From Trema orientale (Eukaryota > Streptophyta > Magnoliopsida > Rosales > Cannabaceae): a stretch of 64,000 nt of DNA. Positions 23,653 to 34,375 of the stretch are shown here, in pieces. The translations under genes were made by a program, and so were the position numbers. The stretch's first letter is position 1. Every line of letters starts with the position of its first letter. The stretch is from NCBI GenBank assembly GCA_002914845.1, contig JXTC01000072.1, forward strand, positions 579,875-643,874, written 5' to 3'. The notes below the pieces were generated by a model, which was not told where the DNA came from, made no database searches, and saw nothing but the letters and a program-made list of their open reading frames with translations.

Positions 23653-24251
23653 TGTTGGGAATATGGACAAAAATTTAGTTCCCTATGAGGATCTAATTTA
23701 TGCAGACAAATAAAATAGACACCGAGATTTTTATCTCTTGGAATCCTTTCAATCTGAAAGGAAGAACCACGGCACACTCTCGGGGGGAAAAAAAAAACTT
23801 CTACTATAACAAAATAATGGGTACAACAAACTCTCAAGTTTTAGCAACAACTTGAGGAATACTATCAACAAAAATTCTCTCACACTCAAAGGTGTGGAAT
23901 TCTCACAATCTCTCAACAAAGAAAATACTTTTGTAGGCACTCAAAAAACTCTCTCAGCAGCTCTATCTCTCTCTCTCTCTCTCTTTTTCTTCTTGCCACT
24001 AGGATGCAATTAACTGAAGAAGGAGCTCTATTTATAGAGCCCCATATGTGCATTGGAGGCCAACCTCTCAGATTGAGAGTTTGGCATTATTAGGCACCAA
24101 AATTCGGTACCAAATTATAGTGGGTTGGTAAGCCCACCATATATGACTTTTTTTTTTCTTTTGATGTCTAAAGGAGCTACCTGCTCCCTCCCAAAAAAGA
24201 CAGTATCCATTTCGGTACCAACTATATGGGTTGAAAAATTATCACCCATCA
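23653..24251 (-). mobile_element. Copia 3' LTR
   Basis: On the minus strand the LTR starts TGATGGGTGATAA right after a polypurine tract (AAAAGGGGGAGAATT, complement at 24252-24266). It ends near ...CCCAACA at 23653. A TATA box (CTATAAATAG, complement near 24027-24036) marks the retroelement promoter. A CT microsatellite lies at about 23970-23990. The outer edge is approximate, since no second LTR is present to compare. Confidence 0.6.
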
Positions 24252-24266
24252 ATTCTCCCCCTTTTC

Positions 24267-26212
24267 AACCAATGAGAGGAAGAACTGGTCGCAAGTCATC
24301 GTCAAATCAAACTATTATGACAAGCTTGGAACACAACTCAAGCTTATGACGAGGGATCACCTTTGTTAGCATATCCGATGCATTTTTGTTTTTGTGAATT
24401 TTATGTACCTAGAACAACTTTCTCTCAAGTGCTTCGTGAGTCCAATGATATACGATGTCAATGTGCTTCGTTCTGTAGTAGTAAGTAGCATTCTAGCTCA
24501 GATTAATTGCACTCTATAAGAGCTATATACTCAGCTTCTGTTGTGGATAGAGCAACACATTTTTGCAGCTCGGATTGCCATGACACAGCTCCCTTTACAA
24601 AAGTAAACAAGTACCTAGATGTAGACTTTCTGCCATCAAGATCACTGACTATGTCTGCATCTGCAAATCCTTCCAAGACTAGTTTCCCTTTCCCAAAGCT
24701 CAGGCACATTTTGGACATGCCCCTCAGATATATGAAAATCCACTTAACAACTTCCTAATGCTCCTTACCTAGATTTGCTAGGAAATAGCTCACGACTCCA
24801 ACTGCATGAGCGATATCTGATCTCATACAAACCATTGCGTACATCAAGCTTCCAACTACTGAAGAGTGAGGAATAGCCAACATTTTCCTCTTTTCTTCTC
24901 TTGAAGAAGGACAAGTCTTCTTGGTGAGTTTGAACCGTCCACCAAAGGGTGAAGAGACTGGCTTTGCATCTGTTATGTTGAACCTTTCAAGTATCCGTTG
25001 AACATGATTATCTTGAGATATCCATAACCTTCAAGACCTCCTATTTCGGATAATTTTCATTCCTAAAATCTATCTCCCTGTACCTAAGTCTTTCATGTCG
25101 AAAACTCTAGAAAGTTTTTTCTTCAGCTCATTGATCATTTTAGCATCCTGACCAATAATTAGCATATCATCAACATATGATAGCAGCATGACGAATTTCG
25201 CTCCAGGGAATTACGTGATGTGGACATAATAATCTGCTACAATCCTCTTGTAATCTCGATCCATTATAAATGAATCGAACTTCTTGTACCATCGTCGTGG
25301 AGCTTGATTTAGCCCGTGCAAGCTCTTCTTCAACCTGCAGACTAGATTCTTTTTTCCCTTGATAACCTATACGAACTAGATTCTCTTTTTCCTTGACCTC
25401 AAAACCTTCAGCCTGATGCATGTAGATTTCTTCTTCTGAACCTCCATGAAGAAATGCAGTCTTTACATCCATTAGCTCAATCTCAAGATTTAGACTAGCT
25501 GCTAATCCCAAGATTACTCTGATCGATGATATTTTCACTACCTGAGAGAAAATTTCATCAAAGTCGATCCCTTTCTTCTGACCAAAAGCCTTGATGACTA
25601 ATCGAGCTTTGTACTTCACCAGATTACCACGTCCATCATCTTTTAAGCTGGACACCCATTTGTTCCTCAGGGCATTCCTGTCTTTTGGAAGTTTTACTAA
25701 CTCGTAGGTGTTGTTTTTCGTGAGAAAATTCATTTCCTCTTGCACAGACTCCATCCACCTGTCTTTGTCTTTGTGAGCCATTACTACCTAGAAGCTTTCT
25801 GGCTCCCCCTCTCAGTAAGAAGAATATAATCTGATGGTGGGTATTTTTTGTATGGCATTCGATTTCTGTTGATCTTCTCAGCAGTTGCTCGTCAATCTCT
25901 GATTATTGATTATGACCCTCTTGATTGTTATCCTCTTGTGCCGGTACATCTTCTTCAGCATCATCATCATCAGGGGGCAATTCAACATCTTCAGCTGCTT
26001 CTTGTAGTTCTTCCCCATCAGGTAATTGTTGTTGTGTAAGACTTCGCTCAATTATAGCTTTTTCATTTTCTCTTTCTTTTTCACCTAAATCTTCAATCAT
26101 TTGGTCCTCATGGGACACCACGTCTCTTCTCCTTGAAATCTTCTCTTTTATTGGATCCCAAAACCTGTACATGAACTCTTTATCTCCATAGCTAATGAAG
26201 AGCCCTACGGCC
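24267..26212 (-). pseudogene. Ty1/copia pol remnant (integrase C-term, RT, RNase H)
   Basis: Minus-strand pieces appear in polyprotein order. At 26200-25903 is an integrase-to-RT linker (KEFMYRFWDPIKEK, then an acidic EDVELPPDDDDAEED). At 25781-25170 is reverse transcriptase (WMESVQEEMNFLTKNNTYEL, KYKARLVIKAFGQKKGIDF, LMDVKTAFLHG). At 24718-24503 is RNase H (YLFTFVKGAVSWQSELQKC, ALSTTEAEYIAL). The YVDD motif region and linkers are frameshifted, and gag, protease and the 5' LTR are missing beyond about 26212. It is a truncated, inactive element. Confidence 0.85.
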
Positions 26213-26870
26213 CGTTACAGTAGCCCACGGGGCGACCTGGCCCGGCTCGACCAAATTATTTTTTTCTTTTCATTCTGGACCCTTTTTTAAACAAATTTCC
26301 AATGATAATTTTTCTTACCGTTGGGCCCAACGACAATATTACTGTTGGGTCTTTTTTCAGCTTTTTTTTTTAAAACTAATTTTTGAAAAAAAAATATTTT
26401 CTTCTACTTTAAGTACCATACTCTCTTCCCACTCTTTTACATATTTACAACTTTCAAATAAGCTCTTATTCTCTCCTTTTTTCTCCCTAATTTTATTCTC
26501 GACTTTATCTTTTTCTCTCTCATCTAATTACTATTTACTAATTATAGCAATTAGTAATTATATTTTATAGTCTCCACAACTCATAAAGCTCAATTCAAGG
26601 TATGATTCAATTTATCACACTTATCTTTTTAATTTCATTAATTTATACTTTTATAGTATATTTAGTTGTTTACTAGTATAATAGTTAGTAGTTTGTAGAA
26701 ATTTTTCTACAATACTATGTTTTAAATTTTAATTAATTTGTAATTTTAATTTATAATTGTTTATAATTAGAATAGAAGTTCATTAATTTGTAGTTTGTAG
26801 AAAGTTTATTAGAATATTATATTTTTAATTTCAATTAATTTATAATTTGTAGTTGATTGTTTTTAAGTTA
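26213..26870 (+). other. Upstream flank of the tandem array
   Basis: Begins abruptly after the copia coding sequence with a GGCCCG-rich segment (26218-26262), then becomes T-rich. A 24-bp stretch (GTAGAAAGTTTATTAGAATA...) occurs at about 26797 and again at 26871, where the first array unit begins, so it may have seeded the array. Confidence 0.35.
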
Positions 26871-27263
26871 GTAGAAAGTTTATTAGAATATTATACACAC
26901 ATCTATGTATCTGCATATCTATCCTTTAGATTTGCCTCAGAGACTGTATCTTAAATCTCTCTTCAAATTAGCTTGTCAAAAGGTCATATTTGCTCTCTGT
27001 CTTCCGTCCTTGTGATATTTTATTCCCATCTTCTCTAAATCTTCATCTTACATCTCTAATTTTTGTTACTCATCTGTCAATTTTTATTTTATGTTATTTT
27101 CTTAATTAATTTGTGAAGACTCAAGCTTTTTCCCTTGTTTTGTTTTGATTTGAATTACTTTTTTGATTTTATTTTTTGCTTGAAATTTGTTGTTTTCTTT
27201 TTCATTTTTTTATTTTGTTTAACAAATTTTCTCTCTAAAGGTGCTAGATCTTTGTTGTAGGCG

Positions 27264-27475
27264 ATTCATTATGGCGGGTCGGCGCGTGGATTTTGCGGGC
27301 CTATCTTATGGTGACGCATGGGGTGGTGATTGTGGCCGTAGGCAATTTATTATGGCAGTGTTGGAGCGTGGAGGTTGTGGGTTTGTCGTATGGTAGTGCG
27401 TGGGATGGTGGTTGTGACGTAGGTGATTTATTATGCGGTGGTGGCACGTGGAGGTCGTGGGGGCATGGGGTTCAT
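27264..27475. repeat. 81-bp minisatellite inside each array unit
   Basis: Two full 81-bp periods and a third partial one start at GGCGATTCATTATGG, GGCAATTTATTATGG and GGTGATTTATTATGC. Because 81 is a multiple of three, open frames run through it on both strands. It recurs in the other three units (about 28797, 30316 and 31836). Confidence 0.7.
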
Positions 27476-27711
27476 GGCTTTCGGGTCTACGGTTGGCCAG
27501 TGGGCATCCGAGAGGCTTGTTAAATTTCATCAAAAATGTTCTCCTTCCTTGGGCCTTCTTAGTAAGTTATTTGTGGGCTATTTTATTTGTGAGCTATTTT
27601 ATTTATGGGCCATCTTGGTCAGTTTCATTGAAGACTTCCCTATTTTAGTTTTAGGTTGACTTGGCCCTTCTTTGTAAGTTTCATCTAAGACTTCCCTCTT
27701 TTAAGTTTTCC

Positions 27712-27718
27712 TATATAA
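27712..27718 (+). promoter_or_regulatory. TATA box, unit 1
   Basis: TATATAA 59 bp before the ATG. TGGGCC/GGCCC motifs lie upstream and a CT-rich start region lies downstream. Confidence 0.6.
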
Positions 27719-27770
27719 GTCTCTCTCGCTAACAGAGCTGCCGCTGCTATCTTCTTTGCTGATTTTGAGA

Positions 27771-28081
27771 ATGTATCGAGGATGTGGACGTGGACGTGGG
27801 CATGGACATGGAAGAGCAAGTGGTCGAGGTAATGCTTGTACATATTTTTTTAAGTTTCTTTATCTAAATTTTTATTTCTGAGTATAATTTTTTTTTATGG
27901 TCCTTGCCACTTTCGCTCAGGTGGTTATAGGTGCCGCTCCGGGTTCCCTGCTGCTCGTGGAGGTAATATATGTTGTTCAGACAATGTTTGAACTAAATTG
28001 CAAATTTTTTACGAGTGTTTTTATGTTATTGATATAGGTCATGTTATAGCTAGGGGTCGAGGCCCTCCATTCATCAGCTGA
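27771..28081 (+). CDS. Small Arg/Gly-rich protein gene, unit 1
   Basis: Inferred exons are 27771-27828, 27921-27962 and 28038-28081. All junctions are phase 1, so each rebuilds a glycine codon at G|GT. The ~47-aa product has RG/GHG repeats (MYRGCGRGRGHGHGR, then GYRCRSGFPAARG, then RGRGPPF) and ends at TGA. RG-rich segments commonly bind RNA, but no family is recognised. A consensus TATA box and a leader without upstream ATGs support real transcription. It could also be the 5' part of a longer gene if the third exon's donor (seen intact in unit 2) is used. Function unknown. Confidence 0.45.
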
Positions 28082-29230
28082 GGTTTGAATTACATTTTTC
28101 GTGATGATTTTTTGATTATCATGGTAAATGGCTTATTGTGATTATTGATAGCATATAATATTTGTCTTGTAGGTACTAGTAGATATTAGTGCTGCAAATA
28201 TTTGGCCCAACCCGCGGCCCGCAAATTTGGCCCGGGCTCATCCCGACCCTAAAGCCAGGTAGGGCTACACCAAGGTAATGAGCCCGCCGGGCCGGCCCGC
28301 CCCAGCCCGGTGGCCAATCTTTTCTTTTTTCTAAAAAATGGAAGTTTTTTGTCGTTTTTGTAAGGCCGGCCCGATGAAATAGTACTGGGCCAGGTCATGC
28401 CAACCTGGTTTTAGTAGAAAGTTTATTAGAATATTATACACACATATATGTATCTGCATATCTATCCTTTAGATTTGCCTCAGAGACAGTATCTTAAATC
28501 TCTCTTTAGCTTGTCAAAAGATCATATTTGCTCTCTGTCTTCCGTCATTGTGATATCTTATTCTCATCTTCTCTAAATCTTTATCTTACATCTTTAATTT
28601 TTGTTACTCATCTGTCAATTTTTATTTTATGTTATTTTCTCAATTAATTTGTGAAGACTCAAGCTTTTTCCCTTATTTTGTTTTGATTTGATTTACCTTT
28701 TTGATTTTATTTTTTGCTTGAAATTTGCTTTTTTTTTTTAACTTTTTTTATTTTGTTTAACAAATTTTCTCTCTAAAGGTGCTAGATCTTTATTCTAGAC
28801 GATTTATTATGGCGGGTCGGCGCGTGGATTTTGCGGGCCTGTCGTATGGAGACACATGGGGTGGTGATTGTGGCCGTAGGCAATTTATTATGGCAATGTC
28901 AGAGCATGGAGGTTGTGGGCTTGTCATATGACAGCGCGTGGGATGGTGGTTATAACGTAGGTGATTTATTATGCGGTGGTGGTGCATGGAGGTCGTGGGG
29001 GCATGGGGTTCATGGCTCTCGAGTCTACGGTTGGCCAGTGGGCGTCCAAGAGGCTTGTTAAGTTTTATTAAAAATGTCCTTCCTTGGGCTTTCTTAGTAA
29101 GTTATTTGTGGGCTACTTTATTTGTGGGCCATCTTGGTTAGTTTCATTGAAGACTTCCCTATTTTATTTTTAGATCATCTTGGCCCTTCTTGGTAAGTTT
29201 CATCTAAGACTTTCCTCTTTTAGGTTTTCC

Positions 29231-29237
29231 TATATAA
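29231..29237 (+). promoter_or_regulatory. TATA box, unit 2
   Basis: TATATAA exactly 59 bp before the ATG of the unit 2 gene. Confidence 0.6.
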
Positions 29238-29289
29238 GCTTCGCTCGCTAACAGAGCTGCCGCTGCTATCTTCTTTGCTGATTTTGAGA

Positions 29290-29600
29290 ATGTATCAAGG
29301 ATATGGACGTAGACGTGGACGTGGACATGGAAGAGTAGGCGGTCGAGGTAATGCTTGTATATATTTTTTTAAGTTTCTTTATCTAAATTTTTATTTCTGA
29401 GTATAATTTTTTTTATGGTCCTTTCTACTTTCGCTCAGGTGGTTATAGGTGTCGCTCCGGGTTCCCTGCCGCTCGTGGAGGTAATATCTGTTGTTCAGAT
29501 AATGTTTGAACAAAATTACGATTTTTTGATGAGTGTTTTTATGTTATTGATATAGGTCATGTTGTAGCCAGGGGTCGAGGCCCCCCATTCATCAGTCGAG
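29290..29600 (+). CDS. Small Arg/Gly-rich protein gene, unit 2
   Basis: Exons are 29290-29347, 29439-29480 and 29556-29600. Exon 1 reads MYQGYGRRRGRGHGR. Exon 2 is identical in protein to unit 1 despite silent changes. Exon 3 differs from units 1, 3 and 4 in having no stop: it ends CAGTCGAG|GTTTG, a phase 1 donor like the preceding two. This suggests that exon 3 originally spliced onward and that the TGA/TAA in the other units is derived. The product is therefore open-ended. Confidence 0.45.
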
Positions 29601-30736
29601 GTTTGAATTACATTTTTCGTGATAATTTTTTGGTGATCATGGTAAATGGCTCATTGTGATTCTTGATAGCATATAATATTTGTCCTATAGGTACTAGCAG
29701 ATAATAGTGCTGCAAATGTTTGGCGCAACCCGCGGCTCGCAAATTTGGCCCGAGCTCATCCCGACCCTAAGGCCAGGTAGGGCTAGCCAGGGTAGTGAGC
29801 CCGCCAGGCCGGCCTGCCCCAGCCCGGTGGCAAATCTTTTCCTTTTTTAAAAAAAAGGAAGTTTTTTTATCGTTTTTGTAAGGCCGGCCCGATGAAATAG
29901 TACTGGGCCAGGTCCTGCCTACCTGGTTTTAGTGGAAAGTTTATTAGAATATTATACACACCTCTATGTATCTGCATATCTTTCCTTTAGATTTGCCTCA
30001 GAGACTGTATCTTAAATCTCTCTTCAAATTAGCTTATCCAAAGGTTATATTTGCTCTATGTCTTCCGTTTCTGTGATATCTTATTCCCATATTCTCTAAA
30101 TCTTTATCTTACATCTCTAATTTTCGTTACTCATCTGTCAATTTTTATTTTATATTATTTTCTCAACTAATTTATGAAGACTCAAGCTTTTTTCCTTGTT
30201 TTGTTTTGATTTGATTTACTTTTTTTATTTTATTTTTTGCTTGAAATTTGTTTTTTCTTTCATTTTTTAATTTGTTTAACAAATTTTCTCTCTAAAGGTG
30301 CTAGATCTTTGTTCTAGGCAATTCATTATGGCAGGTCGGCATATGAATTTTGTGGGCCTGTCGTATGGCGACGCATGGGGTGGTGGTTGTGGCCGTAGGC
30401 GATTTATTATGGTAGCGTCGGCGTGTGAAGGTTGTGGGCTTGTCGTATGGCGGCCCATGGGATGGTGGTTATGACGTAGATGATTTATTATGCGGTGGTG
30501 GCACGTGGAGGTCGTGAGGGCATGGGGTTCATGGCTCTCGGGTCAACGGTTGGCCAGTGGACCTCCGAGAGGCTTGTTAAGTTTCATAAAAAATGTCTTC
30601 CTTCCTTGGGCCTTCTTAGTAAGTTATTTGTGGGCCGTCTTAGTTAGTTTCATTGAAGACTTTCCTGTTTTATTTTTATGTCGTCTTGGCCCTTCTTGGT
30701 GAGTTTTATCTAAGACTTCCCTCTTTTAGGTTTTTC

Positions 30737-30743
30737 TATATAA
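30737..30743 (+). promoter_or_regulatory. TATA box, unit 3
   Basis: TATATAA 59 bp before the ATG. Confidence 0.6.
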
Positions 30744-30795
30744 GCTCCTCTCGCTAACAGAACTGCCGCTGCTATCTTCTTTGCTGATTTTGAGA

Positions 30796-31098
30796 ATGTA
30801 TCAAGGATGTGGATGTGGACGTGGACGTGGACATGGGAGAGCAGGTGGTCGAGGTAATGCTTGCATATATTTTTTTAAGTTTCTTGATCTAAATTTTTAT
30901 TTCCAAGTATAATTTTTATTTTATGGTCATTGCCACTTTCGTTCAGGTGGTTATAGCGGGTTCCCTGCTGCTCGTGGAGGTAATATCTGTTGTTTAGACA
31001 ATGTTTGAACTAAATTGCGATTTTTTGATGAGTGTTTTTATGTTATTGATGTAGGTCATGTTGTAGCCAGGGGTCGAGGCCCTCCATTTATCACCTAA
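30796..31098 (+). CDS. Small Arg/Gly-rich protein gene, unit 3
   Basis: Exons are 30796-30853, 30947-30979 and 31055-31098. Exon 1 reads MYQGCGCGRGRGHGR. Exon 2 carries a 9-nt in-frame deletion (GYSGFPAARG instead of GYRCRSGFPAARG). Exon 3 stops at TAA (31096-31098). Frame and splice sites are kept although the copies differ, which hints at coding constraint but does not prove it. Confidence 0.42.
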
Positions 31099-32271
31099 GG
31101 TTTGAATTACATTTTTCGTGATGATTTTTTGGTGATCATGGTAAATGGCTTATTATGATTAGCATATAATATTTGTCCTGTAGGTACTAGCAGATATAAG
31201 TGCTACAAATATTTAGCCTGGCCCCTTGCCGGTAAATTTGGCCCGGCCCCCGGCTCGTAAATTTAGCCCAAGCTCATCCCAACCCTAAGGCCGGGTAGGG
31301 CTAGGCCAAGGTAGTGAGCCCGTCGGGCCGGCCAGCCCCGGCCCGGTAGCCAATCTTTTCTTTTTTTGAAGAAAAAGAAGTTTTTTGTCGTTTTTGTAAG
31401 GTCAGCCTGATGAAATAGTACTGGGTCAGGTCGTGCCAACATGGTTTTAGTAGAAAGTTTATTAGAATATTATACACATATCTATGTATCTGCATATCTA
31501 TCCTTTAGATTTGCCTCAGAGACTGTATCTTAAATCTCTCTTCAAATTAGCTTGTTATAAGGTCATATTTTCTCTCTGTCTTCCGTCCTTGTGATATTTA
31601 TTCCCATCTTCTCTAAATCTTTATCTTACATCTCTAATTTTTGTTACTCATCTGTCAATTTTTATTTTATATTATTTTCTCAACTAACGTGTGAAGACTC
31701 AAGCTTTTTCCCTTGTTTTGTTTTGATTTGGTTTACTTTTTTGATTTTATTTTTTGCTTGAAATTTGCTGCTTTTTTTTCATTTTTTATTTTTTTTAATA
31801 AATTTTCTCTCTAAAGGTGCTAGATCTTTGTCCTAGGCAATTCATTATGCCGGGTCGGCATGTGGATTTTGCGGGCCTGTCGTATGGCAATGCATGGGGT
31901 GGTGGTTGTGGCTGTAGGCGATTTATTATGGCAGTGTCGGCGTGTGGAGGTTGTGGGCTTATCGTATGGCGATGCATGGGATGGTGGTTGTGACGTAGGT
32001 GATTTATTATGCAGTGGTGGCACGTGGTGGTCGTGGAGGCATGGGGTTCATGGCTCTCGGGTCTACAGTTGGCCAGTGGGCCTCCGAGAGGCTTGTTAAG
32101 TTTCATAAAAAATGTCTTCCTTCCTTGGGCCTTCTTAGTAAGTTATTTATGGGCTATTTTATTTGTGGGCCGTCTTGGTTAGTTTCATTGAAGACTTTCC
32201 TATTTTATTTTTAGGTCATCTTGGCCCTTCTTGGTAAGTTTTATCTAAGACTTCCATCTTTTAGGTTTTCC

Positions 32272-32278
32272 TATATAA
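32272..32278 (+). promoter_or_regulatory. TATA box, unit 4
   Basis: TATATAA 59 bp before the ATG. Confidence 0.6.
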
Positions 32279-32330
32279 GTTTCTCTCGCTAACAGAGTTG
32301 CCACTGCTATCTTCTTTGCTTATTTTGAGA

Positions 32331-32641
32331 ATGTATCAAGGATGTGGATGTGGACATGGAAATGGACATGGGAGAGTAGGTGCTCGAGGTAATGCTTGTA
32401 TATATTTTTTTAAGTTTCTTGATCTAAATTTTTATTTCCGAGTATAATTTTTTTTTATGGTCATTGCCACTTTTGCTCAGGTGGTTATAAGTGCTGCTCT
32501 GGGTTCCCTGTTGCTCGTGGAGGTAATATCTGTTGTTTAGACAATGTTTGAACTAAATTACGATTTTTTGATGAGTGTTTTTATGTTATTGATATATGTC
32601 ATGTTGTAGCCAGGGGTCGAGGCCCTCCATTCATCAGCTGA
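32331..32641 (+). CDS. Small Arg/Gly-rich protein gene, unit 4 (decaying)
   Basis: Exons 1 and 2 are 32331-32388 and 32481-32522 (MYQGCGCGHGNGHGR and GYKCCSGFPVARG). The acceptor of exon 3 is changed from ATAG|GTC to ATATGTC (about 32597), so normal splicing into exon 3 (to TGA at 32639-32641) should fail. Fewer Arg-Gly pairs remain than in the other copies. It looks like the most degraded copy although it lies nearest to the downstream exons. Confidence 0.35.
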
Positions 32642-32746
32642 GGTTTGAATTACATTTTTCATGATGATTTTTTGGTGATCATGGTAAATGGCTTATTGGG
32701 ATTATTGATAACATATAATATTTGTCCTGTAGGTATTAGCAGATAT

Positions 32747-33120
32747 TAGTGCTGCAAATGTTTGGCCCGGCCCGTGGCCCTCAAATTTGGCCCGAGCTCA
32801 TCCCGACCCTAAGGCCAGGTCGGGTTTGGCCAAGATAGTGAGCCCGCCGGGTCGGCCTTCCCCAGCCCAATGGCCAATTTTTTTTTTTCTAAAAAAGGAA
32901 GTTTTTTGTCGTTTTTGTAAGGCCGGCCCGATGAAATAGTACTAGACTAGGTTGTGCCAGCATAGTTTTGTCCTTGTATTTAGTCATTAGGGTATGGGGT
33001 CGGGTTGGGCCTTATTTTTAGACTTTCGAGCAGGCCCGGCCCACTATTATTCACGACCTGGCTTGAATTTCTATTTTGGCCTGAACGGATCGGGCCGGGC
33101 AGCCCATATTTACTGCACTA
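32747..33120. mobile_element. hAT-like MITE (complete copy)
   Basis: The ends TAGTGCTGCAAATGTTTGGC and the inverted TAGTGCAGTAAATATGGGC match well. The flanking octamers gcagatat (32739-32746) and gaggatat (33121-33128) match at 6 of 8 positions. The ends are rich in GGCCCGGCCC. Truncated copies sit at the ends of units 1-3 (28187-28413, ~29706-29931, ~31197-31449). No ORF. Confidence 0.6.
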
Positions 33121-33128
33121 GAGGATAT

Positions 33129-33741
33129 TATATCACTCTTTTTCTCTATATTTTTATTGTTATATTGCCCCTTATTTAACATTAGATGCTCTGAAAGCTT
33201 AAGATACCATCTAGGGATCGAAATAACTGAATGGTGTTATAGTAGTATTACAGAAACCCCCTTATATACAAGTTAATTTCATAGATTAATCCACATGTGG
33301 ATGGAAATAAGGGAGGCAATTGTGTGTGGAAAAAATTCAAAATCCTTGAGAAGGAAATTTTGAGAGAGAGATAGAGTGGTTGAGCGAAAACTATAAGAGG
33401 CATTTAACGGCAGATTGGGACATAGCTTTCCTGAGGAGGAACTGAAAATTAAATTTGTGTATGTAGAAGTCAATGTAAAAGAAAAAAAATTAATTAGCTT
33501 AGATAAACAGACTATGAGGAATTACCTCACCGGTATACCTACAAAAAATAAGATGATATACCAAATTGGATCCTGATCTATGATGAGAAGACTATATGCA
33601 ACCCCATAAGTAATTATAGATGAGTTTATAGCACCTCATTCCTTGAATATAGTTTCCTATCCACAATCACATTAGAGTTCCTATTTTGAAGTCTGATTTT
33701 ATTATTCTTTTATTTTGAGTTCTGGTTTTTGTTTTATGTAG
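33129..33741. other. Spacer before the acidic exon
   Basis: No gene recognised. If the composite gene model holds, this is intron. Confidence 0.3.
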
Positions 33742-33872
33742 ATATTAGAGGTGGCATTGGAATTCTTGGTGCGGGGCAGATATTGATTGAAGATGGTGAC
33801 CATGATGACAGTGAGGTGATTCCGGGTATGGGATTAGACTGGATAGATTTGTCGTATATTGAAGTCACTTAA
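33742..33872 (+). CDS. Candidate acidic exon
   Basis: After a TTTATGTAG acceptor, the phase 1 frame reads DIRGGIGILGAG, then EDGDHDDSEVIPG, and ends at TAA (33870-33872). It may instead exit at CCGG|GTATGG (33825), giving an 84-nt exon whose ends are both phase 1. Related exon-like copies occur in the palindrome. No family recognised. Confidence 0.35.
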
Positions 33873-34133
33873 TTAATACTACTGGGCAAAAGAAAGTAGA
33901 TCCCTATAGTCACATTGAAAACTAAAGACACTACTGCCAGGTAAAAAGTACTAGTATCTCAGCCACAGAGCGAGATATTCATTGAAAGTAGGTCTTATAA
34001 TCACATCGAAAACCAAAGTATCTGCTAAGTATTTCACTCAAACACATGAGCATATATCAGAGGACAAACAATGAGTACTGGTAGACAAAAAAATGTAGAT
34101 CTATAATCATAATGAAAACTAAAGTATATAAAG

Positions 34134-34375
34134 CTAAGTAAAAAGTGTCAGTATCTCAGCCCTGGCGACAAAGGTTGTCAGATATTCGTTGGTGACAAGT
34201 AAAATGACGCACGAAGAATAACGTTGCCTGTAAGCCTTATGAACTCTCCTCTCATTATGGTCCAAAGCACTTGAACACCTAAAACCGAAGTTGCAATTCA
34301 TCCCACATTTAGGCAGCTCTTCAACAACAACATGTTGTGCATTATCAACAGCGTCATCAGCAATTTCATCCGCAC
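34134..34375 (-). CDS. C2H2-like zinc-finger exon, left arm
   Basis: Reads on the minus strand after a GGTTTATAG acceptor, phase 1, to TAG (34134-34136), about 80 codons. The finger-like core is KCGMNCNFGFRCSSALDHNE followed by RRVH. Cysteines and terminal histidines are kept, but one histidine of the right-arm copy is Asn. There are no frameshifts relative to the right arm. It faces away from the array promoters, so it would need its own promoter. Confidence 0.35.

Larger units (their letters stand above)
26871..28413 (+). repeat. Tandem array unit 1 (1543 bp)
   Basis: First of four direct repeats. Each holds, in order, a leader segment (TATGTATCTGCATATCTATCC), a T-rich part, an 81-bp minisatellite, a TATA promoter, three Arg/Gly-rich exons and a truncated MITE beginning TAGTGCTGCAAATATTTGGCC (28187). 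Confidence 0.9.
28414..29931 (+). repeat. Tandem array unit 2 (1518 bp)
   Basis: Same module order as unit 1. It ends inside the truncated MITE copy (TAGTGCTGCAAATG onward, about 29706) at the same breakpoint. Confidence 0.9.
29932..31449 (+). repeat. Tandem array unit 3 (1518 bp)
   Basis: Same module order. The exact 1518-bp period shared with unit 2 is consistent with recent unequal exchange. Confidence 0.9.
31450..32969 (+). repeat. Tandem array unit 4 (~1520 bp)
   Basis: Last unit. Unlike the others, its MITE continues past the array breakpoint to a complete right end (33120). Confidence 0.88.

Noticed and set aside
27293..27533. Overlapping 75-79 aa open frames on both strands repeated in the array units
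   Set aside because: They come from an 81-bp repeat whose length is a multiple of three. They lack consistent starts and break in unit 3.
26871..32969. A CRISPR-like repeat array
   Set aside because: Repeat units are 1.5 kb, in a plant genome, with no short spacer pattern.
26213..33120. A single 6.9-kb hAT element bounded by GGCCCG-rich ends
   Set aside because: The left edge shows no TIR matching the right end and no 8-bp duplication could be paired, so only the 374-bp MITE is supported.
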